Assembly: GCF_012931845.1 (NCBI RefSeq)
Contig: NZ_CP051884.1
Location: forward strand, 1,612,001-1,676,000
Direction: 5' to 3'
Origin: Cellulomonas taurus
GTDB lineage: Bacteria > Actinomycetota > Actinomycetes > Actinomycetales > Cellulomonadaceae
DNA length: 64,000 nt
The translations under genes were made by a program, and so were the position numbers. Every line of letters begins with the position of its first letter. The first letter of the stretch is position 1. The notes under the pieces were generated by a model that searched no databases, had not been told where the DNA came from, and saw only the letters and a program-made list of their open reading frames with translations. Positions 1 through 8,553 of the stretch are shown here, in pieces.

Positions 1-264
1 ATGCCGGGGGAGGAGCGACCCGAGCTGTTCCGTCCGGTCGGCTGTGTGGCCTGCTCGCGCACCGGTTACCGCGGTCGCGTCGCGCTGCACGAGGTGATGC
101 GGGTGACCGAGGAGGTCGAACGGCTCGCCGTCGCCCGCGCCTCCGCCGCCGAGATCGGTGCGCTGGCCCGCCAGCAGGGCATGATCACGCTCCGCGACGA
201 CGGCTGGCAGAAGGTCGTCCTCGGTCAGACGTCGGTGGAGGAGATCCTCCGGGTGGTCGCCTGA
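1..264 (+). CDS. pilB: Type IV pilus assembly ATPase PilB, C-terminal end (5' truncated by window)
   Basis: The reading frame is open at the left edge, so the ATG at base 1 is probably an internal methionine of a longer gene. The 87 visible residues match the C-terminal zinc and helical region of GspE/PilB extension ATPases: a GCVACSRTGYRGR segment carries the second half of the tetracysteine zinc motif, followed by the usual 'LHEVM...LRDDG...G.TS.EEILRV' tail. PilB powers pilus polymerisation at the cytoplasmic face. The pilT, pilC and pilin genes that follow support this. The Walker motifs lie outside the window, so activity cannot be judged. Confidence 0.9.
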   Translation: MPGEERPELFRPVGCVACSRTGYRGRVALHEVMRVTEEVERLAVARASAAEIGALARQQGMITLRDDGWQKVVLGQTSVEEILRVVA

Positions 265-316
265 CGGGTGACGCTGCCGGTCATCGCTTCAGTTCGGTGG
301 CTGAGCGTCCGATGGG

Positions 317-2071
317 GTGACGGTGGCCGCGCCCGCGGCCGGTTCGGAGGATGACGTGACCGAGGGCTACCCCGGCGACCAGCAGTGGTCACCGCTCGCA
401 CCCCGTGGGCCGCTGGACGCGACCCCGCCGGTGTCGGCACCCCCGGCGACGACACCGTCCGCGCCCGCCCAGTGGGATCCCGCGTCCCCGGGGACGGCTT
501 CGGCGCCCGGCGGCACTCACGCCCCGCTCGGCACTCCCGGCATCGCTCCCGCGGCTCCGGCAGCCCCGGCACGGGCGTCGGCCTTCGCCACCGAACCAGC
601 GCAGCCGCAGACCCGGCAGGTGCCCGCACAGTCCGCCGCGCCTCAGGCTGCCATGCCCGCGGCGCCGAGCGGGCAGCAGCAGATGCCCCACGCGCCGATG
701 CCGCCGTACCCGGGCCAGCAGTACCCGGGTCAGCAGCCGTCGACCGCACCCCAGCAGCGGACCGCCCCCCGCCAGCCCCACGCCACCCAGCCGCCGACCG
801 GTCCCCAGCAGCCGACCGCGCCGCAGTCCGGCGCGCAGCCCTCCACGGTCGCCCAGCCCCAGCGCGCCGGCACCCGTGCCGCGATGCGCTCCCAGGCCCG
901 CGTCGGCATGGGCGAGCAGCGTCGCTCCGAGGACATCGTGCTCGACCAGATCCTGGTCGCCATGGTCGAGGCCGGTGCCTCCGACCTGCACCTGACCGTC
1001 GGCGCCCCGCCCACCGTGCGCCTGTCCGGCGAGCTGCGCCCGCTGCCCGGCTTCGACACCCCGCTGGACGGGGAGTCCCTGCGCCGGTCGCTGTTCTCCG
1101 TCCTCACCCAGCGGCACCGGGAGAAGTTCGAGCAGGACCTGGAGCTCGACCTGTCCTACTCGGTGCCCGGCCACGCCCGGTTCCGGGTCAACCTCTACCA
1201 GCAGCGCGAGTCCATCGGCGCCGCGTTCCGAGTCATCCCCTACGAGATCAAGCCACTGGAACAACTCGGCATGCCCCCGGTGGTGTCCAACTTCGCGGGC
1301 CTGCCGCGCGGCATGGTCCTGGTCACCGGCCCGACCGGTTCCGGCAAGTCGACCACCCTGGCCTCGATCATCGACCTGGCGAACCGCACCCGCGCCGAGC
1401 ACATCATGACCGTCGAGGACCCGATCGAGTTCCTGCACCGGCACAAGAAGGCGCTGATCAACCAGCGCGAGGTCGGCGAGGACACCCACTCCTTCGCCGC
1501 CGCGCTCAAGCACGTGCTGCGCCAGGACCCGGACATCATCCTGGTCGGCGAGATGCGTGACCTGGAGACGATCCAGGTCGCACTGACCGCGGCCGAGACC
1601 GGGCACCTGGTGTTCGCGACCCTGCACACCCAGGACGCGGCGCAGACGATCGACCGGATCATCGACGTGTTCCCCTCCCACCAGCAGGCGCAGGTGCGGA
1701 CCCAGCTGGCCGGTGCCCTGCAGGCAGTGGTCAGCCAGTCGCTGTGCAAGCGGGCCGACGCGCCCGGCCGGGTGGTCGCCACCGAGGTGATGGTCGCGAC
1801 CCCGGCAATCCGCAACCTGATCCGTGAGGGCAAGACACACCAGGTCTACTCCGCGATGCAGGCCGGTGCGCAGCAGGGCATGCACACGATGGACCAGCAC
1901 CTCGCCGAGCTGGTCAAGATCGGCAAGATCACCTACGAGGTCGGGCTGGAGAAGGCCCACCACGTCGAGGACTACAACCGACTCACCGGGCGGTTCTCCG
2001 GCGGCATGCAGGGTGCCGGCAACGCTGCCGCCGCCTTCCCCGGTGACACCTTCGGTCAGGGAGGCATCTGA
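317..2071 (+). CDS. pilT: PilT pilus retraction ATPase with long Pro/Gln-rich N-terminal extension
   Basis: This 584-residue protein is the hexameric ATPase that drives type IV pilus disassembly. The conserved PilT core begins near residue 205 (DIVLDQILVAMVEAGASDLH). Walker A GPTGSGKST is at about 338-346, Walker B DIILVGEMRD at about 405-415, and the His-box HLVFATLHT follows. Residues 1-200 are low-complexity, rich in Pro, Gln and Ala; typical PilT proteins have only 340-370 residues and lack this region. The GTG start at 317 lies 52 bases after pilB; a later start within the extension cannot be excluded, but the frame stays open and of normal codon bias. It overlaps pilC by 1 nt (TGATG). 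Confidence 0.93.
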   Translation: MTVAAPAAGSEDDVTEGYPGDQQWSPLAPRGPLDATPPVSAPPATTPSAPAQWDPASPGTASAPGGTHAPLGTPGIAPAAPAAPARASAFATEPAQPQTRQVPAQSAAPQAAMPAAPSGQQQMPHAPMPPYPGQQYPGQQPSTAPQQRTAPRQPHATQPPTGPQQPTAPQSGAQPSTVAQPQRAGTRAAMRSQARVGMGEQRRSEDIVLDQILVAMVEAGASDLHLTVGAPPTVRLSGELRPLPGFDTPLDGESLRRSLFSVLTQRHREKFEQDLELDLSYSVPGHARFRVNLYQQRESIGAAFRVIPYEIKPLEQLGMPPVVSNFAGLPRGMVLVTGPTGSGKSTTLASIIDLANRTRAEHIMTVEDPIEFLHRHKKALINQREVGEDTHSFAAALKHVLRQDPDIILVGEMRDLETIQVALTAAETGHLVFATLHTQDAAQTIDRIIDVFPSHQQAQVRTQLAGALQAVVSQSLCKRADAPGRVVATEVMVATPAIRNLIREGKTHQVYSAMQAGAQQGMHTMDQHLAELVKIGKITYEVGLEKAHHVEDYNRLTGRFSGGMQGAGNAAAAFPGDTFGQGGI

Positions 2072-3297
2072 TGTCCGCGGTGAAGACCTTCGAGTACGCC
2101 GTCCGGGACAAGTCCGGCAAGGTCGTCAAGGGGCGGATCGACGCCAACGACCAGGCGGCGGTGGCGCGGCGGCTGCGCGCCATGGGTCTGGCACCGGTGT
2201 CGGTCTCCGAGGTGCAGACCACCGGCCTGCAGCGGGAGATCAAGATCCCGGGCCTGGGTGACCGGATCGGGCTGAAGGACCTCGCGGTGGCATCCCGTCA
2301 GATGGCCACGATGGTCTCCGCCGGTCTGTCGCTGATCCGCACCCTGTCGATCCTCGCCGAACAGACCGAGAACAAGGCACTGGCGAAGGTGCTCGGGCAG
2401 GTCCGGACCGACGTCGAGGTCGGGCAGTCGCTGTCGGGCTCGCTGGAGAAGCACCCGGACACCTTCCCGCCGCTGATGATCAACATGGTGCGCGCGGGGG
2501 AGACCGGCGGTTTCCTGGAGAAGTCACTGCTGTCGGTGGCGGACAACTTCGAGGCCGAGGTCAAGCTGCGCGGTCAGATCAAGTCCGCGCTGGCCTACCC
2601 GGTCGTCGTGCTCTGCGTCGCGATCCTGGCGATGATCGCGATGCTGCTGTTCATCGTGCCGATCTTCGAGGGCATGTTCGACGACCTCGGCGGTTCGTTG
2701 CCGGCGCCGACCCAGTTCCTGGTGTGGCTGTCCGGGGTGATGAAGTGGCTGGCGCCGGTGTTGGCGGTCGCGCTGGTGGTCTTCCTCGCCTGGTGGGGCA
2801 AGCACAAGAACGACGAGGGCATCCGGCGCCGGATCGACCCGCTCAAGCTCAAGGCGCCGGTGTTCGGGTCGCTGGCCCGGAAGATCGCCGTCTCCCGGTT
2901 CACCCGCAATTTCGGCACGATGATCGGAGCCGGTGTCCCGCTGTTGCAGGCACTGGACATCGTGGGGCAGACCAGTGGGAACTGGACAATCGAACTCGCG
3001 GTGCGCGACGTCCGCGAATCGGTGCGCCGCGGATCGTCATTGGCCGAGCCTTTGATGCAACACGACGTCTTTCCGTCGATGGTCACCCAGATGATCGCCG
3101 TCGGTGAGGACTCCGGCGCGATGGAAACCATGCTGGAGAAGATCTCCGAGTTCTACGACCAGGAGGTCCAGCAGACGACCGAGTCGCTGACCAGCCTCAT
3201 CGAGCCGCTCATGATCGTGACCGTCGGTGGTCTGGTCGGCGGCATGATCGTGGCCCTCTACATGCCGATGTTCTCCATCTTCGAGCTGATCCAGTAA
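2071..3297 (+). CDS. pilC: Type IV pilus inner-membrane platform protein PilC
   Basis: This 408-residue protein of the GspF/PilC family forms the membrane platform on which PilB and PilT act. Two GspF domains are visible, each opening with a helical cytoplasmic part (residues about 68-190 beginning KDLAVASRQMATMVSAGLSL, and about 270-395 beginning VSRFTRNFGTMIGAGVPL). Hydrophobic segments lie near 170-195, 220-240 and at the C-terminus (IVTVGGLVGGMIVALYMPMF). Length and layout are normal for the family. The start overlaps the pilT stop by one base, so the two are translationally coupled. Confidence 0.95.
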   Translation: MSAVKTFEYAVRDKSGKVVKGRIDANDQAAVARRLRAMGLAPVSVSEVQTTGLQREIKIPGLGDRIGLKDLAVASRQMATMVSAGLSLIRTLSILAEQTENKALAKVLGQVRTDVEVGQSLSGSLEKHPDTFPPLMINMVRAGETGGFLEKSLLSVADNFEAEVKLRGQIKSALAYPVVVLCVAILAMIAMLLFIVPIFEGMFDDLGGSLPAPTQFLVWLSGVMKWLAPVLAVALVVFLAWWGKHKNDEGIRRRIDPLKLKAPVFGSLARKIAVSRFTRNFGTMIGAGVPLLQALDIVGQTSGNWTIELAVRDVRESVRRGSSLAEPLMQHDVFPSMVTQMIAVGEDSGAMETMLEKISEFYDQEVQQTTESLTSLIEPLMIVTVGGLVGGMIVALYMPMFSIFELIQ

Positions 3298-3438
3298 CCC
3301 GTAGGGGTGAATCGGCGGTGGCGGCTCAAGTCCCCACCCGTGGCTTCCGATGAGTGAGTTGCGGGGATCGGCCGGACATTCTTCCGAACGCATTGCCTGC
3401 CTGTGTACGCATCCTTTTGACAACAGATCGGAATTGTC

Positions 3439-3882
3439 ATGCTCGCCTATGTGCGCAAGGCCATCGAGAAGAAGGAGAACGGCGAGAAGGGCTTCACCCT
3501 CGTCGAGCTCCTGGTCGTCGTGATCATCATCGGCATCCTCGCCGCGATCTCGGTGCCGCTGTACCTGAACCAGCAGAACAAGGCGAAGGACTCGGCTGCC
3601 AAGGCCGACCTGTCGACCCTGCGGACCAACGTCGCCGTGGTGCTGTCGGAGAACCCGTCGGCCACCGCGGTCACCCTCGCGGGCACCACCACCGTCAAGA
3701 TCACCCCGACCGTCGCCTCGGGCACCGCGACCCCGGTCGAGATCGCCCTCAGCGACGGCGTGACCTTCGACGCCGGCACCAGCTCGGTCGACATGGGCAC
3801 TGGCAACTTCAGCCTCGCCGTGAAGTCCGCAACCGGCAAGACCTTCACCACCACGCAGGCGGGCACCATCACCGAGAAGTGA
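3439..3882 (+). CDS. pilA: Major type IV prepilin (PilA-like)
   Basis: This 147-residue protein is a classic type IVa prepilin. A short basic leader ends at Gly18, followed by the mature N-terminus FTLVELLVVVIIIGILAAIS, with the conserved Glu at mature position 5 (Glu23). Prepilin peptidase would cleave after Gly18 and methylate Phe19. The globular part is rich in Thr, Ala and Val and has no cysteine pair. A 141-bp gap separates it from pilC, and a strong hairpin follows directly. This arrangement suits an abundantly made subunit whose transcript is partly insulated from neighbours. No strong Shine-Dalgarno is visible before the ATG. Confidence 0.92.
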   Translation: MLAYVRKAIEKKENGEKGFTLVELLVVVIIIGILAAISVPLYLNQQNKAKDSAAKADLSTLRTNVAVVLSENPSATAVTLAGTTTVKITPTVASGTATPVEIALSDGVTFDAGTSSVDMGTGNFSLAVKSATGKTFTTTQAGTITEK

Positions 3883-3901
3883 TGCACCACCACGAGTAGT
3901 C

Positions 3902-3935
3902 CATCGGGGGCACGCCACACGGCGTGCCCCCGATG
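3902..3935 (+). terminator. Perfect 15-bp hairpin after the major pilin gene
   Basis: The arms 3902-3916 and 3921-3935 are perfectly complementary around a 4-base loop (ACAC). No T tract follows. This is the common form of high-GC actinobacterial terminators or 3' stabilising hairpins. It probably ends or attenuates the pilA message before the minor pilin genes. Confidence 0.8.
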
Positions 3936-3970
3936 CCGGTGTTCAGCCACACACACGAGGGAGCGGGCGG

Positions 3971-4393
3971 ATGACCCCCACCACGGACGAGGAGTCGGGC
4001 TTCAGCCTGGCCGAGGTCCTGGTCGCGATCACCCTGGCGGGCATCCTGCTCGCGGTGCTCGCGCCGCTCGTGATCGGCACCGTGGTCGCCACCGGCAAGA
4101 TGACCACCATCGCCTCCGCGACCCAGCTGGCGGCGGCGGGCACCGACGTCACCCGCGCATCGCTGCGTTCCGGCACCGCGAACTGCGCGTCCCTGGTCAG
4201 CGCCGGTCCGGCGAAGCAGACCAGCACCGATCAGCGCGGGGTACAGATGCGGCGCACTGTGACGGTAACCGGAGCGTGCACCTCCCGCTCCACCGCGACC
4301 GTGGACGTCCAGGTGGTCGTGGTCGGCAGCGGCGGACTGTTCAAGGACGGTCAGCGGCTGGCCACCACCTCGACCAAGGTCTACGTCCCGTGA
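3971..4393 (+). CDS. Minor prepilin (type IV pilin-like, PilV/GspI-like)
   Basis: This 140-residue protein has a prepilin signature: a nine-residue acidic leader, Gly10, then FSLAEVLVAITLAGILLAVL with Glu at mature position 5 (Glu15). Cleavage after Gly10 is expected. The short C-terminal domain contains two cysteines that could form a disulfide. It is probably a minor pilin priming or modifying the pilus. It is followed by a GTGA-overlapping prepilin gene. Assignment to PilV, PilE or another minor-pilin class cannot be made from sequence alone. Confidence 0.85.
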   Translation: MTPTTDEESGFSLAEVLVAITLAGILLAVLAPLVIGTVVATGKMTTIASATQLAAAGTDVTRASLRSGTANCASLVSAGPAKQTSTDQRGVQMRRTVTVTGACTSRSTATVDVQVVVVGSGGLFKDGQRLATTSTKVYVP

Positions 4394-5007
4394 GGCGGGC
4401 GGTGCGGCAGCGGCTGCGGGCCGGAGACCAGGACGGCTTCACCCTGGTGGAACTGATCGTCGCCATGGCGGTGGGCCTGCTGGTGATCGCGATGATCACC
4501 GGCGGACTGATCCTCGTGCTCGGCCATCAGCGTCGGGTGGTGGACACCGGGCAGTCCAGCGCCGAGATCCAGGCGGCCTTCACCTCGATCCAGCGCGGAG
4601 TGCGGAACACCACGTCGGACGGCGCGAAGGTTGCGGGCAGCGGCAACGTGCTCGTGGTGTTCACCGGCGGTGGCGACACGACGAACAAGTGGCGGTGCCA
4701 GGCATGGCAGTACATGCCAGGGCCCACCGCCGGCGATGCCGGCACGCTCTACACCCGGTACGCGCCCCAGGGCACGAAGCTCGACGCCGTCACGAACCCG
4801 AAGAGCGCCGGGTGGACCGTCGCCGTCCAGCACGTGAGCCTCACCTCGGGCCTCCCGGCGTTCAGCCTGGCCGCCGATGGATCGGTGAAGCTGGCGATGG
4901 TGGCCTCCAGGACCGGGAATCCGGACGACATCGAGGCCGTGCGGATGGACACCCAGGTGGTGCGCTTGCCGCAGGGCCGGACAGGGAACGGCGGGTGCTT
5001 CTCGTGA
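4390..5007 (+). CDS. Minor prepilin (PilW/GspJ-like)
   Basis: The GTG at 4390 is chosen because it overlaps the previous stop as GTGA, and it places the prepilin cleavage site 16 residues in; an in-frame ATG 114 bases upstream would run through the preceding gene. The 205-residue product has a basic leader, Gly16, then FTLVELIVAMAVGLLVIAMI with Glu21 at mature position 5. The globular region contains segments typical of PilW-like minor pilins (an SSAEIQAAFTSIQRGVRN helix extension). It is likely a minor pilin of the tip or priming complex, exported and processed by the PilD encoded downstream. Confidence 0.85.
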   Translation: MRRAVRQRLRAGDQDGFTLVELIVAMAVGLLVIAMITGGLILVLGHQRRVVDTGQSSAEIQAAFTSIQRGVRNTTSDGAKVAGSGNVLVVFTGGGDTTNKWRCQAWQYMPGPTAGDAGTLYTRYAPQGTKLDAVTNPKSAGWTVAVQHVSLTSGLPAFSLAADGSVKLAMVASRTGNPDDIEAVRMDTQVVRLPQGRTGNGGCFS

Positions 5008-5018
5008 GGGGACGGACC

Positions 5019-6620
5019 ATGCGGGTGCTGGGTCGGCGGCTGCACGACGAGGACGAGGGCTTCGCCCTGGCGACCGTGTTGGCGATCATGCTGCTGTGCG
5101 CGATCACCGTCACCGTGATGCTGACCGCGACCATGCGCTCGATCGGCTCGACCACCGCCACCCGGGCGTCCGTGCAGGCCGAGGCGACCGCCCAGGCGGG
5201 GATCGACGTGGTCCGGTCGATGCTCGATGCGAACACCTGCACCTCCGGCACCGTGACCGGGACCGGCTGGACGGTGAAGATCCACTCGTCCACCACCGCG
5301 ACCGCCACCGCCGCCGATGTGGTCGGCTGCCCCTCGTCCTCGGCGCGTTCGGTCTTCCTGCAGTCCACTGGCACGGCGTCCTCGGTCGGGGTCGGCAACG
5401 CGACCGGTGATCGGCGCACGGTCGAGGCGCTGCTGACCAAGCCGGGCAGTTCGCCGAAGTTCAACAAGGCGGCCTTCGGCAAGAACGGTGTCAGCCTGAA
5501 CACGAACCTCAAGCTGATGGATTCGACCAACACCCAGTCGGCAGACGTCTTCACCGAGGGCACGTTCGCGTGCGCCACCAACATGGTGGTCCAGGGCTCG
5601 GTGTACGCCAAGGGCAACGTCACGTTCTCCAGCTCGCCCTGTCGGGTCGACGGCGATGTGCTCACCGAGGGCAACTTCGTGTGCGCGGCCGGCACCACCA
5701 TCGGGGGCGATCTCTACGTCCGCGGGAATGCCGACTTCACCAGCTCAGCATGCGACGTCCGTGGGACCGTGCACGTCGGCGGCAGTGTTTACATGTCCAC
5801 CGGCGGGACCAAGATGGGCACCGCCCTGATCGCCCGAGGGAACCTCAGCGTGGACGGGCTGCCTGCCAGCAGCGTCAGCACGATCACGGTGGGCGGTCGA
5901 GTGAACAACAGCACCGCCTACTGGTATAACCAGATGAAGGCGGCGTACGGGGCCCGGATGGTCGAGTTGGCGGCGGTCGCTCTGCCGCCTTCCTACCCCG
6001 TCGACGAGGCGAACCAGTTCCCGATCCTGCGCGCCGACGACCCGCAGATCACCACCGGCTTCGCCGCCAAGTCCTGGAGCAGCACCGTGCTGGGCGGCAT
6101 CACGAACGGCAACAAGCCACCAGCATGCAACCTTGAATGGGGTGGCAACGCCTACGGCTCGCCGATCAAGATCACCACCAACACCCGTCTGGACGCGCGT
6201 TCGGAGTGCCCCTCGGGGGTGACCATCGGCATGGGGCTGTGGTTCGAGCTGTCCGCTGACCTGGTCGTCGTGGCGGACTCGATCAAGCAGAACGGGAACT
6301 TCCGGATCACGTCAGGCGACGGGAAGAAGCACAGCCTCTACCTGGTCAGCCCCTGGGCGGCTGGCGCATCGACCTGTTCCACCACCGGGACGGGGATCGA
6401 GCTCACCTCCGGTACCTGGACCCAGGACCCGGTCACCTCGGTGCTGCTCTACTCGGCCAAGCCCCTCGAGGTGAAGACCACCCCGACGCTGTACGGCCAG
6501 GCCTATGGCTGCACGCTGTCGCTCAGCACCTCGACGGTCCTGAACTACAACCCGGTGGGTGCCACCTCGGACTCCTCGACCGCCGCCTGGGCGCTCAGCT
6601 ACATCCGTGATGCCGGCTGA
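5019..6620 (+). CDS. PilX-like membrane-anchored pilus protein with beta-helix repeat domain
   Basis: The ATG at 5019 follows a GAGGGG ribosome site; a GTG at 5004, overlapping the previous stop, would add five residues. The 533-residue product starts with a pilin-like segment (DEGFALATVLAIMLLCAITV) but has Thr, not Glu, at the position five after the glycine, as in GspK/PilX-type minor components. Residues about 175-300 contain repeated short beta-strand units (GSVYAKGNV, GDVLTEGNF, GDLYVRGNA, GSVYMSTGG) like bactofilin or polymer-forming repeats, each block carrying cysteines. The remainder is unassigned. It may cap or decorate the pilus tip. It ends three bases before pilD. Confidence 0.75.
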   Translation: MRVLGRRLHDEDEGFALATVLAIMLLCAITVTVMLTATMRSIGSTTATRASVQAEATAQAGIDVVRSMLDANTCTSGTVTGTGWTVKIHSSTTATATAADVVGCPSSSARSVFLQSTGTASSVGVGNATGDRRTVEALLTKPGSSPKFNKAAFGKNGVSLNTNLKLMDSTNTQSADVFTEGTFACATNMVVQGSVYAKGNVTFSSSPCRVDGDVLTEGNFVCAAGTTIGGDLYVRGNADFTSSACDVRGTVHVGGSVYMSTGGTKMGTALIARGNLSVDGLPASSVSTITVGGRVNNSTAYWYNQMKAAYGARMVELAAVALPPSYPVDEANQFPILRADDPQITTGFAAKSWSSTVLGGITNGNKPPACNLEWGGNAYGSPIKITTNTRLDARSECPSGVTIGMGLWFELSADLVVVADSIKQNGNFRITSGDGKKHSLYLVSPWAAGASTCSTTGTGIELTSGTWTQDPVTSVLLYSAKPLEVKTTPTLYGQAYGCTLSLSTSTVLNYNPVGATSDSSTAAWALSYIRDAG

Positions 6621-6623
6621 TCC

Positions 6624-7415
6624 GTGTTGACCACCCTCGTCGTCCTGTTCTGCGGGCTGTTCGGCCTCGCGATCGGTTCGTTCCTCAACGTGGTCGTGTG
6701 GCGGGTGCCGCGCGGCGAGTCCGTCGTCCACCCGCCGTCCGCCTGCCCGCGCTGTGGTCATGCGATCCGGTCCCGCGACAACGTCCCGGTGCTGTCCTGG
6801 TTGCTGCTGCGCGGCAGGTGCCGCGACTGTGGTGAGCCGATCTCCCGTCGCTACCCGACGGTGGAGCTGGTCACGGGGCTCTTGTTCGCGGCGGTCGGCC
6901 TGTGGTGCGGGCTGTCGTGGGCGCTGCCGGCGTTCCTGTACCTCGCCGGTGTGTCGGTGGCGTTGGCGCTGATCGACCTGGACACCCAGCGTCTGCCCGA
7001 CGTCCTGGTGCTGCCGTCGTACCCGGTCGGGCTGGTGCTGCTGACGCTCGCGAGCTGGAACCCCGGTGGTGCCGCGGACTTCTGGGCACTGGTGCGGGCT
7101 GTGATCGGCTGCCTCGCGATGTTCGGGATCTACCTGCTGATCGTGCTGGTGTACCCGCGCGGGATGGGGCTCGGTGACGTGAAGCTCGCCGGGGTGCTCG
7201 GGCTGTACCTCGGCTGGATCGGCTGGGGTGCTCTCGTGGTCGGCTGGTTCGCCGCCTTCCTGCTCGGCGGCGTCTTCGGCATCGCCTTGATGTCCCGCGG
7301 CAAGGCGGGTCGGCGCACGCAGATCCCGTTCGGCCCCTGGATGTTGCTCGGTGCGGCCGTGGGGCTGGTGGCCGGGCAACCGGTCGCGACCTGGTATCTC
7401 GGTCTCCTGACCTGA
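6624..7415 (+). CDS. pilD: Prepilin peptidase / N-methyltransferase PilD
   Basis: This 263-residue polytopic membrane aspartyl protease cleaves and N-methylates type IV prepilins. The N-terminal cytoplasmic loop has the zinc-binding pairs Cys41-Pro-Arg-Cys44 and Cys66-Arg-Asp-Cys69, showing the bifunctional form. The catalytic aspartates are in DLDTQRLPD (residues 118-126) and in the GMGLGDVKL motif (Asp185). About eight hydrophobic segments are present. The GTG start at 6624 is three bases after the preceding gene. Four candidate substrates lie directly upstream. Confidence 0.95.
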   Translation: MLTTLVVLFCGLFGLAIGSFLNVVVWRVPRGESVVHPPSACPRCGHAIRSRDNVPVLSWLLLRGRCRDCGEPISRRYPTVELVTGLLFAAVGLWCGLSWALPAFLYLAGVSVALALIDLDTQRLPDVLVLPSYPVGLVLLTLASWNPGGAADFWALVRAVIGCLAMFGIYLLIVLVYPRGMGLGDVKLAGVLGLYLGWIGWGALVVGWFAAFLLGGVFGIALMSRGKAGRRTQIPFGPWMLLGAAVGLVAGQPVATWYLGLLT

Positions 7416-7503
7416 GCGGGTGGCTTCGGCCGCACACCTTTAAGAAGCCCCTGACACGGGCCGATAGCACGACAAGACCATCCGACAGGGAGGAGCGGCG
7501 TCC

Positions 7504-8553
7504 GTGGCCAGCACGCGCGTCATCGGGCTCGACATCGGCACTTCAGCCGTGCGAGCAGCCGAGATGGAGTTCACCGGGCGGGGGCGGACCCGCGGGGCCG
7601 CGTCGCTCGTCCGTTACGCCGAGGTCGCTCTGCCGCCCGGCGCCGTCCGGGATGCCGAGGTCGCCGAGCCCGCCACCGTCTCCACCGCGCTGAAGCAGCT
7701 GTGGTCCCAGGCGAAGTTCAGCACCAAGGACGTCGTCATCGGCGTCGGCAATCAGCGCGTGCTCGTGCGGGAGATGGAGTTGCCTTGGATGCCCCCGGCT
7801 CAGCTCCGGGAGGCGCTGCCGTATCAGGTCCAGGAATCGCTGCCGATGTCCACCGACGAGGCGCTGCTCGACTTCCATGCGACGGACGACGTCGCCGGGG
7901 CGCAGGGCCGGATGCTGCGCGGCATGCTGGTCGCCGCCCAGCGGGACACCGTGAACGCGAACGTGATCGCCGTCGAGGGTGCCGGGCTGCGTCCGGTCAT
8001 GGTCGACCTGAACGCCTTCGCCCTGCTGCGGGCGCTGGCCCGGGGTGATCTCTCCCAGCGGATCGTCGCGCTGGTGGACATCGGCGCCGCGGTGACGAAT
8101 GTCGTGGTCGCCGCGCACGGCGTGCCCCGCCTGGTGCGCACCCTGCCCTCCGGCGGCCTGAACGTGACCCAGGCCGTTGCGAGCAGCCTGGGTGTGCCGC
8201 TGGGCGAGGCCGAGACGATCAAGCGCGAGCTCGGCGTCGGATCCACCCCCGGGCACGACCCGGCCGCGGGCGTGATCTCCGAGGTCACCCGGACGCTGGT
8301 CGAGTCGATCCGCAACACCTTCGTGTACTACCAGGGCAGCCACCCCGGCGCCGGGATCGAGGGCGTGATCGTCACCGGTGGTGGCGCGCACCTGCCCGGT
8401 CTCGGGCAGTTCCTGTCGTCAGCGAGCCGACTGCCGGTCGCGCTCGGCAACCCGCTGGTCGACATCGACCGCCGCAAGCTCCGCGCCGATCTCACCGGCC
8501 GGGAGTCGCGCGTCGCTCTGCCGATCGGTCTCGCGTACGGAGTGGCAGCATGA
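7504..8553 (+). CDS. pilM: Type IV pilus actin-like assembly protein PilM
   Basis: This 349-residue cytoplasmic protein of the FtsA-like ASKHA ATPase fold recruits PilN to the pilus machine. It opens with GLDIGTSAVRAAEME, a phosphate-1 motif, and has a second phosphate motif LVDIGAAVTNVVV near residue 195 and an adenosine motif (VIVTGGGAHLPGL) near 290. An 88-bp gap after pilD and a GGAGG ribosome site before the GTG suggest the start of a transcriptional sub-unit pilMNO. Its stop overlaps pilN as ATGA. Confidence 0.93.
   Translation: MASTRVIGLDIGTSAVRAAEMEFTGRGRTRGAASLVRYAEVALPPGAVRDAEVAEPATVSTALKQLWSQAKFSTKDVVIGVGNQRVLVREMELPWMPPAQLREALPYQVQESLPMSTDEALLDFHATDDVAGAQGRMLRGMLVAAQRDTVNANVIAVEGAGLRPVMVDLNAFALLRALARGDLSQRIVALVDIGAAVTNVVVAAHGVPRLVRTLPSGGLNVTQAVASSLGVPLGEAETIKRELGVGSTPGHDPAAGVISEVTRTLVESIRNTFVYYQGSHPGAGIEGVIVTGGGAHLPGLGQFLSSASRLPVALGNPLVDIDRRKLRADLTGRESRVALPIGLAYGVAA

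Noticed and set aside
3417..3422. TTGACA as a pilA -35 element
   Set aside because: It ends only 16 bases before the pilA ATG, so the matching -10 would fall inside the gene.
4276..4389. Upstream ATG start for the second minor prepilin
   Set aside because: It would place 114 bases of the gene inside its neighbour and bury the prepilin leader; the GTG at 4390 overlaps the stop as GTGA and gives a normal leader.
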